Assembly (NCBI GenBank): GCA_964544655.1
Contig: CAZJCM010000043.1
Span: 1-18,922, forward strand
Length of the DNA stretch: 18,922 nt
Reading direction: 5' to 3'
Origin: HyVt-443 sp964544655
Lineage (GTDB): Bacteria > Pseudomonadota > Gammaproteobacteria > Chromatiales > Chromatiaceae
Part shown: piece after piece, positions 6,222 through 13,713 of the stretch
How the letters are laid out: each line of letters starts with the position of its first letter
Numbering within the stretch: the stretch's first letter is position 1
Notes under the pieces: generated by a model
Database searches by the model: none
Seen by the model: the letters and a program-made list of their open reading frames with translations, nothing else
Told to the model about the DNA's origin: nothing
Made by a program: the position numbers and the translations under genes

Positions 6222-8219
6222 TCAGTCCAGGGGTAGCTGAAATGCCACCCTGGTGCCCTCCGGCTGGCTGGAGCTGATCTCGATCTCCCCGCCATGGGCA
6301 TCCAGTATCCGCTTGATGATACCGAGTCCCAGGCCGGTTCCATTGGCCTTGGTGGTAAAGAATGGGTCGAACAGGCGTGACAGTATCTCTTCCGGGATAG
6401 GGGGGGCCGTATTGGTTATCGACAGTGTCAGGGTTCGTGCCTCCTGGTTCCGGGTGATCTCCCAGTGAATGGTGCCCTGCTCCGGCGCTGCCTCAGCGGC
6501 ATTGTTGGCCAGGTTCAACAGGACCTGGGTCATGCGGTCAGGATCAACCATGGCCCGGTTCTCTCCGGGTTGTATCGACCATGAAGATTTCTGCCTGCGG
6601 GCGCTGGCATAATCTCCATGGCCCTCCAGGAATTGAAGCAGAAATTCAGCCATGTCGATGATACGCAGCTTCAACTTCATCGGTTTGGCATAGAGCAGAA
6701 TCTCCTCCAGCAACCGTGCCATTCTGCCAGCTTCCTGATGGGCCAGCTGGACCCGCTTTGCCACATGCGGCGGAAGTTCGTTTTTTTGCATGTAATCCAG
6801 AGTCATGTTGATGGTGGAGAGCGGGGTGCGTATCTCATGGGCGATGCCCGATGCGAAACTGCCGATAGCGGCAAGTTGAGAGTGCTCGGCCAATTTTACC
6901 GTTCGCCCGAAGCTATGGGTGATCAGCTTGGCAATGTTGCTCAACAGCTCCAGATGCTCAGGGGAATATGATTCGGGCTCGCGGGTGGCAAATGCCAGTA
7001 TTCCCGGAATTGGGCTCTGGTCCGTGATCGGGAGAAAAATGGCGTCGCGCAGGCCGTTGTCGACCATGTGGTTGAGAAACTGGAGCTTGGGGTTGTTCTG
7101 CGCGGTACGCTTCATGTCCGGAATGTGCAGCGGTTTGCCGGCGATCAATGCCTTCTGCAGTAGTGTCTCCTGCAGCCTGAAATGCCGCCGCCGAACAGGC
7201 TCGGGCTGGCCGTCCCGATAGCTCTTCTCCAGGATGAAGGTATTGCCGTCGCCGGCAACGAAGAGTGCTCCAACCCAATCGAGAGGGAGCAGTTGGGGGA
7301 AGTGCTCGGCCACGAAACAGAGTGTGTCATCCAGATCGGAGCCCTGCTGTATCTGATCGATGAGCCGGAAGATGGCGTGCAGGCGGCTGGACAGTTGATT
7401 GAAGGAGCGGGTCAGCCAGGTCAGCTCATTGTCGCCAAAGGTCTGAACCTGGTAGCCAAAATCACCCTGGGCCACTTTCTGGAAGCCGGCTACCGCGTGG
7501 TTCAAAGGCCGCAGGATGGCGAGGAAGAACCAGAGCAGGATGCCCAGGGTCAGGGTGATGACGATCGCGAGGGTGACCCAATAGGTCTGGTTTACCTGTT
7601 CGAGGCGATCTTCCACCAGCCGCTGGATCTGTGACCGCAATGCGCTGATGGATTCGGCCAGGGGCTGATGGTGTCTGGTGATGTAGTCTGCCGCTGCTCC
7701 AAGTCGTGGGTTGCCGTCATCGGGTCCCAGGGCCTGTTCCAATCCGCTTTTGAATGTCGCCCAGGTCTCTTCAATGGCAGCCACTGCGGTGTGTACGGCA
7801 GCATCCAGATTGGGGGTGAATGGCGTATCCCGGTTGGTCAGGGAGGGGGCGAAGTTCTCACTCATGAAACTGTCGGTTATCTGGTCGAACAGCCCGATCT
7901 GGTTACGCAGTTCCCGATAATAGAGCATGATGTCGCGCTGATATGAGGTCAGGTCCTGTGGTGCATGGACAGCGTAATTCATGCCCAGATCGATCAGGTT
8001 TTGGGAGGTGTGTTGAAGCCGGGCAGTGATATTGAGCAGGGTACTGTAGCTGCGCTGCTCATCCAGTGCGCTCATGTTGATGGTAAAGGCACCGGTGAAC
8101 AGGATTACGATCAACAGCAGGGCGGCGCCAATCTGGAATTTGAGGGTTTTGATCGAATGCACGGATGTCTGCCGCTGAGTGGTTTTTATTTCAGAGTGCC
8201 TGGCCCTTGATTGGTTCAC
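6222..8219 (-). CDS. Membrane sensor histidine kinase (HAMP-GAF-HisKA-HATPase)
   Basis: 665-residue inner-membrane kinase. Order seen: TM1 about 31-48, a helical periplasmic segment of about 165 residues, TM2 about 214-234, HAMP (about 236-288), a GAF-like domain (about 290-435), HisKA with phospho-acceptor H461 in GIAHEIRTPLS, then the ATPase domain with N-box NLANNAAEA (569-577), F-box LFDPFFTTK and G2 box GTGLGLG (627-633). The G1 box is atypical: NTAPPIP replaces the usual D-x-G-x-G, so the adenine-contacting Asp is Asn. Some PFFTTK-type kinases share this, so activity is not excluded. No response regulator lies beside it, making it an orphan kinase whose signal and partner are unknown. 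The start is GTG at 8219; an in-frame TAG lies six codons upstream and the ribosome binding site is weak. Confidence 0.92.
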   Translation of the reverse strand: MNQSRARHSEIKTTQRQTSVHSIKTLKFQIGAALLLIVILFTGAFTINMSALDEQRSYSTLLNITARLQHTSQNLIDLGMNYAVHAPQDLTSYQRDIMLYYRELRNQIGLFDQITDSFMSENFAPSLTNRDTPFTPNLDAAVHTAVAAIEETWATFKSGLEQALGPDDGNPRLGAAADYITRHHQPLAESISALRSQIQRLVEDRLEQVNQTYWVTLAIVITLTLGILLWFFLAILRPLNHAVAGFQKVAQGDFGYQVQTFGDNELTWLTRSFNQLSSRLHAIFRLIDQIQQGSDLDDTLCFVAEHFPQLLPLDWVGALFVAGDGNTFILEKSYRDGQPEPVRRRHFRLQETLLQKALIAGKPLHIPDMKRTAQNNPKLQFLNHMVDNGLRDAIFLPITDQSPIPGILAFATREPESYSPEHLELLSNIAKLITHSFGRTVKLAEHSQLAAIGSFASGIAHEIRTPLSTINMTLDYMQKNELPPHVAKRVQLAHQEAGRMARLLEEILLYAKPMKLKLRIIDMAEFLLQFLEGHGDYASARRQKSSWSIQPGENRAMVDPDRMTQVLLNLANNAAEAAPEQGTIHWEITRNQEARTLTLSITNTAPPIPEEILSRLFDPFFTTKANGTGLGLGIIKRILDAHGGEIEISSSQPEGTRVAFQLPLD

Positions 8220-8341
8220 AAGGGCTCGCTTCTACGGCAGAGCCGGCTGAATGGTTACCACAGGGCAAATCGGCTATCATTCCCATTTTCTGACTGGTCA
8301 GCACATATGTCGCCGGCCAAGCTGGGATATCTGGTATCCGG

Positions 8342-9262
8342 ATGATGGATTGGGAAACTGAAGACCTGGAGACGATCCGGGACTATATACGTTGGGGCGC
8401 GAGCCGGTTCAACGAGGCCGGGTTGTTTTTTGGTCATGGCACAGACAATGCGCTGGATGAGTCGGCACTTTTGGTACTGCATGCTCTCCATCTTCCAGCG
8501 GAATCGCTGAATGGCTATCTCGATGCCCGTCTGACCGTAGCGGAAAAGAAACATGTGCTGAATCTGCTGTGGCGGCGGGTGGATGAGCGCATACCGGCGG
8601 CATACCTGACCCATGAGGCGTTTTTTGCCGGTCTCAGTTTTTATGTCAATGAGCATGTGCTGATACCCCGTTCCCCCATTGCTGAGCTGGTGGAGGCTGG
8701 ATTCGAGCCCTGGGTGCAGGAGGATTCGGTGTCGCGGATACTGGATCTATGTACCGGGAGTGGCTGTATCGCCATTGCCTGCGCCTACCGCTTTCCTGAT
8801 GCCAGTGTGGATGCGGTGGACGTCTCAGCGGAGGCGCTGGCGGTAACGCGGATAAACGTGGAGCGGCACCACCTCGAAGACCGGGTGGAGCCGATACTGT
8901 CCAATCTGTTCGATGAACTGAGAGGACGGCGCTACGACCTGATTGTCAGCAATCCCCCTTATGTCAGCCAGGAGGAACTGGCGACACTGCCCGATGAGTA
9001 CAAGCGCGAACCGGTTTTGGGACTCGAGGCCGGTGAGGATGGGCTGGATCTGGTGGCGGAAATCCTGCGGGATGCGGCCGCATACCTGGAGCCGGGTGGG
9101 GTACTTGTGGTAGAGGTGGGCAGTAGCGCTGAAGCGCTGATGGCGCGTTATCCCGACGTCCCTTTCCTGTGGCTGGATTTTGCCCGGGGTGGGGATGGGG
9201 TCTTTCTGCTCACGGCAGAACAACTGAATGAATATCAAGCTATATTTGATGAGGGTGAATGA
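8342..9262 (+). CDS. prmB: Ribosomal protein L3 N5-glutamine methyltransferase
   Basis: SAM-dependent enzyme that methylates a glutamine of ribosomal protein L3 during 50S assembly. 306 residues, against 310 in E. coli PrmB. An N-terminal helical domain is followed by the PrmB-style loop VLIPRSPIAELV (106-117), SAM motif I DLCTGSGC (135-142), the acidic VDAVDVS strand, and NPPY (204-207), which holds the target glutamine amide. PrmB is preferred over PrmC because of the RSPIAEL loop. The start is one of two adjacent ATGs (8342 or 8345); an in-frame stop at 8291-8293 excludes longer forms. No strong ribosome binding site is visible. It is the first gene of a compact three-gene run with orf109 and hemN. 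Confidence 0.93.
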   Translation: MMDWETEDLETIRDYIRWGASRFNEAGLFFGHGTDNALDESALLVLHALHLPAESLNGYLDARLTVAEKKHVLNLLWRRVDERIPAAYLTHEAFFAGLSFYVNEHVLIPRSPIAELVEAGFEPWVQEDSVSRILDLCTGSGCIAIACAYRFPDASVDAVDVSAEALAVTRINVERHHLEDRVEPILSNLFDELRGRRYDLIVSNPPYVSQEELATLPDEYKREPVLGLEAGEDGLDLVAEILRDAAAYLEPGGVLVVEVGSSAEALMARYPDVPFLWLDFARGGDGVFLLTAEQLNEYQAIFDEGE

Positions 9263-9265
9263 CTG

Positions 9266-9595
9266 ATGGCATTGCAGAGAGCGAGATCCGCTGAAGAGTA
9301 TGCCGAATGGGTGAAACAGGCCCGATTCGAAGTTGGAGACCTGCGGGAGTGCCTGCTCTACGACATGGAGGAGGTAGGAGAGATGGGGCGTTTCCCCGCC
9401 TTCCTGGAGCCATTGGAGGAAGGAATCAATCAAGTATACGACGCCATGTGTAACGGCACCTATGCGTTTGGCCGCGAGGATCTGCCGTTCATGGAGATTG
9501 CGGAGATGAATGCAGACCAGATCCCTTTCATGGTGCTGCTCAAGCAAATCAATGAGACCCACCGCAAGGGCCTGGACGTGGGTGAGGATATATAA
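9266..9595 (+). CDS. Small acidic conserved hypothetical protein between prmB and hemN
   Basis: 109-residue soluble, acidic protein that I do not recognise. It has no signal peptide, membrane segment or obvious catalytic motif. Residues 1-50 look like an amphipathic helical pair (YAEWVKQARFEVGDL, then LEPLEEGINQVYDAM), followed by a hydrophobic stretch QIPFMVLLKQI and a short C-terminal tail. It is probably real because it starts three bases after the prmB stop behind GAGGG (9251-9255), and its TAA overlaps the hemN ATG by one base (TAATG). This tight packing suggests co-translation, but the context does not reveal a function: neither translation modification nor haem synthesis has a known partner of this form that I can name. 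Confidence 0.8.
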   Translation: MALQRARSAEEYAEWVKQARFEVGDLRECLLYDMEEVGEMGRFPAFLEPLEEGINQVYDAMCNGTYAFGREDLPFMEIAEMNADQIPFMVLLKQINETHRKGLDVGEDI

Positions 9596-10983
9596 TGATA
9601 GACCAGTCCCTGGTTTTCGATCTGGCGTTGATCAACAAATACGACTACGCCGGCCCGCGCTACACCTCTTACCCTACGGCGCCCCAATTTCACGAAGGCT
9701 TTGGCGAGCAGGCGTACCGGGATGCGGCCATCCGCAGCAATGAGAGCGGACGGCCGCTGTCACTCTATTTTCATATCCCTTTTTGCGACACTATCTGCTT
9801 CTATTGTGCCTGTAACAAGATCGCCACCAAGGACCGGGGGATGGCGCAGGAGTATCTCGATCGGGTCTACCGTGAAATCGCCATGCAGGGTGAGCTGTTC
9901 GATCGCTCGCGTAAGGTGGAGCAGCTGCATTGGGGCGGTGGTACCCCCACCTTCATCAGCCACGATGAGATGCGTGAACTGATGCGGGTGACGGGCGAGC
10001 ATTTCAATCTGGTCGACGATGACAGTGGCGAATACTCTATCGAGATCGATCCCAGAGAGGCCACGCCAGAGACCATCAAGTTGTTGCGGGAGATCGGTTT
10101 CAACCGCCTCAGCCTGGGCGTGCAGGATCTCGACCCAAAAGTGCAGAAGGCGGTCAACCGCATCCAGTCCGAGACAGAGACCATGGCGGTGCTGGAAGCG
10201 GCCCATGAGAACGGCTACCGCTCGGTCAGTATCGATCTGATCTATGGCCTGCCATTGCAGACCGCGGAGAGCTTCATCCGGACCCTGGACCGGGTGATCG
10301 AGGTGGGGCCGGATCGGCTCTCCGTGTTCAATTACGCCCATCTGCCGGAGCGATTCAAGCCCCAGCGACGTATCAATGAAGCGGAGCTGCCGCAGCCGGC
10401 GGAAAAGTTGGAGATACTGCAGCGCAGTATCGAACACCTGACCCGTGCCGGTTATGTCTATATCGGTATGGACCATTTCGCCCGCCCCGACGATGAGCTG
10501 GCTGTGGCGCAGCGGCAAGGCACGCTGTATCGCAATTTCCAGGGCTACTCCACCCACTCGGATTGTGATCTGGTGGCCATGGGTGTCACTTCCATCAGCA
10601 TGGTCAATCCCACCTACAGCCAGAATATGCGCGGCCTGGATGACTATTACGCACGGGTGGATGCAGGTCGCCTGCCGGTCTTTCGGGGTATCGAGCTGGA
10701 GCAGGATGACCTGATCCGGCGGGATGTGATCACAAAGCTGATCTGTAACTTCGTGCTCCATTTTGCCGAGGTGGAGGAGCGCTGGGAAATCAGATTCTCA
10801 GACTACTTCAAAGATGACCTGGAACGGTTGCAGGAGATGGCTGAGGATGGTCTGCTGGTACTGAACGACGAGGGTATTCGTATCCTGCCCCGGGGAAGGC
10901 TGCTGATCCGAAACGTCTGCATGGCCTTCGACAAGTATCTGCCGCCGGTGACCCAGCTGAAGAGCTTTTCCCGGGTCATTTGA
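9595..10983 (+). CDS. hemN: Oxygen-independent coproporphyrinogen III oxidase (radical SAM)
   Basis: Cytoplasmic radical SAM enzyme that decarboxylates coproporphyrinogen III to protoporphyrinogen IX without oxygen, in haem synthesis. 462 residues, against 457 in E. coli HemN. The cluster motif is seen at C64, C68, C71 with the additional conserved C73 (CDTICFYCAC), preceded by Y58 in YFHIPFC. Also visible are GGGTP (SAM binding), the SIEIDPR strand, NRLSLGVQD and GLPLQT segments, and the C-terminal HemN domain beginning near FRGIELEQDD. The full length and extended N-terminal region (YDYAGPRYTSYPTA) mark true HemN, not the shorter HemW-type protein. The start overlaps the orf109 stop by one base. 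Its presence indicates haem synthesis under low oxygen. No terminator is visible downstream. Confidence 0.97.
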   Translation: MIDQSLVFDLALINKYDYAGPRYTSYPTAPQFHEGFGEQAYRDAAIRSNESGRPLSLYFHIPFCDTICFYCACNKIATKDRGMAQEYLDRVYREIAMQGELFDRSRKVEQLHWGGGTPTFISHDEMRELMRVTGEHFNLVDDDSGEYSIEIDPREATPETIKLLREIGFNRLSLGVQDLDPKVQKAVNRIQSETETMAVLEAAHENGYRSVSIDLIYGLPLQTAESFIRTLDRVIEVGPDRLSVFNYAHLPERFKPQRRINEAELPQPAEKLEILQRSIEHLTRAGYVYIGMDHFARPDDELAVAQRQGTLYRNFQGYSTHSDCDLVAMGVTSISMVNPTYSQNMRGLDDYYARVDAGRLPVFRGIELEQDDLIRRDVITKLICNFVLHFAEVEERWEIRFSDYFKDDLERLQEMAEDGLLVLNDEGIRILPRGRLLIRNVCMAFDKYLPPVTQLKSFSRVI

Positions 10984-11002
10984 GTATTGCTGTGTATTTT
11001 AG

Positions 11003-11162
11003 GGGGGCTCTGATTAATTCCGGGATAGGCGGATTGAGGAATGAAATTGTCCAGATCAAGGCGTGAATTGCAGCTAATAGCAGGACTATTGGCAAGATTC
11101 ACAACGCAGAGATGGGCGATTTCAGCCACAAGTCGCCGCCCCATGAATTGATCAGAGGTTCC
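11003..11162. mobile_element. MITE-like element with IS5-type ends (about 160 bp)
   Basis: Terminal inverted repeats: CTCTGATTAATTC (11008-11020) on the left and GAATTGATCAGAG (11145-11157) on the right match at 12 of 13 positions, and extending outward to 18 bases gives 14 matches. The flanks are TTAG (10999-11002) and TTAA (11163-11166), both fitting the YTAR target of IS5-group elements but not identical. There is no open reading frame for a transposase. The interior holds small hairpins such as AATAG-CAGGA-CTATT. This suggests an internally deleted, non-autonomous element. The family assignment rests on recall of end sequences, not on a search. Confidence 0.6.
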
Positions 11163-11166
11163 TTAA

Positions 11167-11366
11167 CGCATGACCCGGGACCCCGCAGCATCAGGACAGT
11201 GGCGGATTCCGGCGGGTATCGATGTGCTAAATGGGAGTTCAGTGGGTTTTTTTCGGTGTCCATGGCAAGGGGAGCGGTCATTCTCCGGGCCTTGCTGTGA
11301 AACACCGCGGGTGCGCTGAATACGCAATTATCACATTGATGAAGCACGTCACGTCATGGGGTGAGC
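11167..11366 (+). other. Remainder of the hemN to EAL-gene intergenic region
   Basis: Together with the MITE-like element this makes a gene-free stretch of about 380 bases. I see no convincing promoter, terminator or small gene here. A run of seven Ts lies near 11250 with no hairpin before it. A GGGG ribosome binding site at 11358-11361 serves the following gene. Confidence 0.4.
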
Positions 11367-13409
11367 ATGAAGACAAGCCAATCTCTCATAAGTATGGCTC
11401 CCAGTGAAATTGACCGGATCATTTCTGCGTCCACCGAATTCCGTAACAGCCAACCCGTATATGAAGAAGCCCGGAAAAAATTGGGCGATGACTTTTTTGC
11501 CGAGCAACTGCGTGTTTTTCTCCTCTGTCTGAACGGCACGCTGAATGATGACTCGGTTGATCGTCTGCTGCAGGGTTATCTGGAGGCTGGCATTCCCTAC
11601 CTGTTGGTGATGGGGGACATCAGTTGGCTGCAGGAGATGCTGCTGCGGCTGATCGAGGAGGAGACCAGCGATGCGTATGCTGAAGCAGGCGTCATCGAGC
11701 AGGCACTCAATGGTGTTCGCAACCGAATTGCCTGGCGCTTCCTCTGCAAAGAAGCGGCTGTCCCTCCTGAAATGCCGGTAAACGGACTGGTCGAGAAGAT
11801 CCTGATCAAGACCTGCCTGACTTGGTGGGCGCGTGTGCGGGAAGCAATCACCGAATCCAGGCTCGATATCTTTCCGCTCGGTAACGCCAGTGACAGCCCC
11901 TTCCACCACGCCCTCCGTTATCCAGAGAGTCTGATGGCCTGCATGGACCTGAATTTCTGCGACCAGATCGATGTTCGCCATCGTAAGCTCCACCAGCAGG
12001 CCGCTTTGCTCTATGTTGCCCTGTATCATCAAAAGTATGAACAGGCACTGCTGATCTTTGGCGAACTCTCGACCAATCTCTGGCAGCTGCTGCAGCAATT
12101 GACCACGCTCTATTTCGATGCCCAAGTCAACCGACTGCCAAAGTTCCTGAATTTCGTTCGTACCTCGCTCTATCTGAGTGGCGGTAAATATCTGGGGCTG
12201 ATCGACCTGCAGGGCCTCGATCATATCAATGAGCGCTTTGGACAGGAGGAGGGGGACCTGGCGCTGGCGGCGTTGGAGCAGGTGCTCGAGGCGGAGTTTC
12301 GCCAACATCAGTCATGGTTCCTCTATACCCGTGGTATCGGTGGTGACTACTACCTCTATGCCCAGGATGTGGAGGCAGCGGAGGTAGAGGCCTTGTTCGG
12401 TCGCATCCAGCAGGCGCTGGCGGAGACCCGGGATGGCCCCTCGACAGCTGCGACACTCAAGATTCGAGCGCATGCTATCTCCCTGAACGGCCTGACAGAA
12501 TTGAGTGCGTCCAATCTGCGCCTGGCGGTGGCCTACCTGAAACAGTATCGCGACACGGTCAAACCTGCCGTGCTGGAAGGAGAGCATGAGGCGGTGCAGA
12601 TGTGGCGTTGGATCAAGAACCGTCTGGCAAAAAGCATCGATTTGCGGCGCAAACTCGACCACCGGTTGGTGGATATCTTCGTGCAGCCGCTGGTGCTGTT
12701 GGGCGGTGATAGCGATTGGCACGCATTCGAGGTATTGGGCCGTTTCCGTGATGGCGAGGAATTTATCAGCGCCGGCATGTTCATCGACGATATCATTCGC
12801 CTGGGACTGATAGAGGCATTCGATCTCCAGGTGCTGGAGAAGATCCTGGAACAGCGGGATCAACTGGCCTCGCTGACCAACCGCCTGTTCATCAATGCCT
12901 CACCCCATTCACTCGAATCTGCCGCCTACCGCGATGCCCTGGAGGCTGCCGTGCAAGGGCCGTTGGCCGATTTCGACATCGTCATCGAGCTGACCGAGCA
13001 GATCCTGTTTCAGGAATTGGAATTGGTTCATCGCCTGCGTCGTGAGTGGGGTATCACCTTCGCCATCGATGACTTCGGCACCGGGTTTTCCTCGTTGCAG
13101 TCGGTGATCGAACTCGCTGAGCACAGCACCATCAGCTATCTGAAGCTGGACGGCAGTCTGACCGTCGAGCTGGGAAACAAGGCGACGGCGGAAAAGATCA
13201 TGCGGATCATCACGCGCATGGCACAGGAGCTGGGCATGCGTACCGTGATCGAGTGCGTCGAGAGCGAGCGCCACCTGGAGCTGGCCAGTGAGATTGGCCT
13301 GGACCTGGGGCAGGGCTATCTGCTTGGCATCCCTGACACCGTCCCTTCCTGGTTGGCCAAGGTGATCTATCTGGAGAATCGGGAGGTGGGCACGCCGCTG
13401 CTATTTTGA
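11367..13409 (+). CDS. EAL-domain c-di-GMP phosphodiesterase with degenerate GGDEF and CZB-like sensor region
   Basis: 680 residues from ATG 11367, preferred over GTG 11361 because GGGG (11358-11361) sits five bases before the ATG. No membrane segment. Order: an unrecognised helical N-terminus (1-140); a helical region (about 145-250) resembling the chemoreceptor zinc-binding (CZB) fold, with C150-x2-W, H180/H181 and H205-x3-H209; a degenerate GGDEF domain with GGDYY (325-329), so cyclase activity is unlikely; and a C-terminal EAL domain from about 430. The EAL catalytic set looks intact: EVL (E455) for EAL, N in FINASP, E in IELTE, DDFGTG, K in YLKLDG, E in IECVE and Q in GQGYLLG. Likely role: cytoplasmic c-di-GMP hydrolysis controlled by the N-terminal half. 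The CZB assignment is inference. Not obviously in an operon. Confidence 0.88.
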   Translation: MKTSQSLISMAPSEIDRIISASTEFRNSQPVYEEARKKLGDDFFAEQLRVFLLCLNGTLNDDSVDRLLQGYLEAGIPYLLVMGDISWLQEMLLRLIEEETSDAYAEAGVIEQALNGVRNRIAWRFLCKEAAVPPEMPVNGLVEKILIKTCLTWWARVREAITESRLDIFPLGNASDSPFHHALRYPESLMACMDLNFCDQIDVRHRKLHQQAALLYVALYHQKYEQALLIFGELSTNLWQLLQQLTTLYFDAQVNRLPKFLNFVRTSLYLSGGKYLGLIDLQGLDHINERFGQEEGDLALAALEQVLEAEFRQHQSWFLYTRGIGGDYYLYAQDVEAAEVEALFGRIQQALAETRDGPSTAATLKIRAHAISLNGLTELSASNLRLAVAYLKQYRDTVKPAVLEGEHEAVQMWRWIKNRLAKSIDLRRKLDHRLVDIFVQPLVLLGGDSDWHAFEVLGRFRDGEEFISAGMFIDDIIRLGLIEAFDLQVLEKILEQRDQLASLTNRLFINASPHSLESAAYRDALEAAVQGPLADFDIVIELTEQILFQELELVHRLRREWGITFAIDDFGTGFSSLQSVIELAEHSTISYLKLDGSLTVELGNKATAEKIMRIITRMAQELGMRTVIECVESERHLELASEIGLDLGQGYLLGIPDTVPSWLAKVIYLENREVGTPLLF

Positions 13410-13450
13410 ATCAGGCCTGATGCGGTGACTGGCGGGCGCCGGAGGGAGCA

Positions 13451-13480
13451 TTAGCTGTTCTCGCGACAGCGTTGTATAAT
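13451..13480 (+). promoter_or_regulatory. Promoter of tRNA-Leu
   Basis: A perfect TATAAT (13475-13480) lies 44 bases before the tRNA, with a partial -35 TTAGCT (13451-13456) at 18-base spacing. The GC-rich bases GCCCG directly after the -10 resemble the discriminator of stringently controlled stable-RNA promoters. Confidence 0.65.
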
Positions 13481-13523
13481 GCCCGATTGTCCTATGCGGG
13501 GAAGGGCATCTTGCTGGACAGAC

Positions 13524-13608
<85 letters not shown>

Positions 13609-13713
13609 GGATTTGGGTGTGGTTGCCGGTGGTTCGGTAGGCCGCCAATAAAATCAATAAATCGTATCTTTAGCTAAAACAGGTGGCGGCACAGTCTGCC
13701 AGAGAGGTCTTGC

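Noticed and set aside
8307..8345. Twelve-codon upstream frame overlapping the prmB start as ATGA
   Set aside because: No ribosome binding site and no regulatory codon pattern; likely chance.
9760..10761. Minus-strand open frame of 333 codons inside hemN
   Set aside because: Antisense shadow; HemN motifs on the plus strand are unambiguous.
11349..12308. Minus-strand open frame of 319 codons inside the EAL gene
   Set aside because: Antisense shadow with no ribosome binding site; the plus-strand protein has clear GGDEF/EAL motifs.
13410..13421. Perfect 12-bp palindrome ATCAGGCCTGAT after the EAL gene as a terminator
   Set aside because: No loop for an RNA hairpin of useful size and no T-tract; could be chance.
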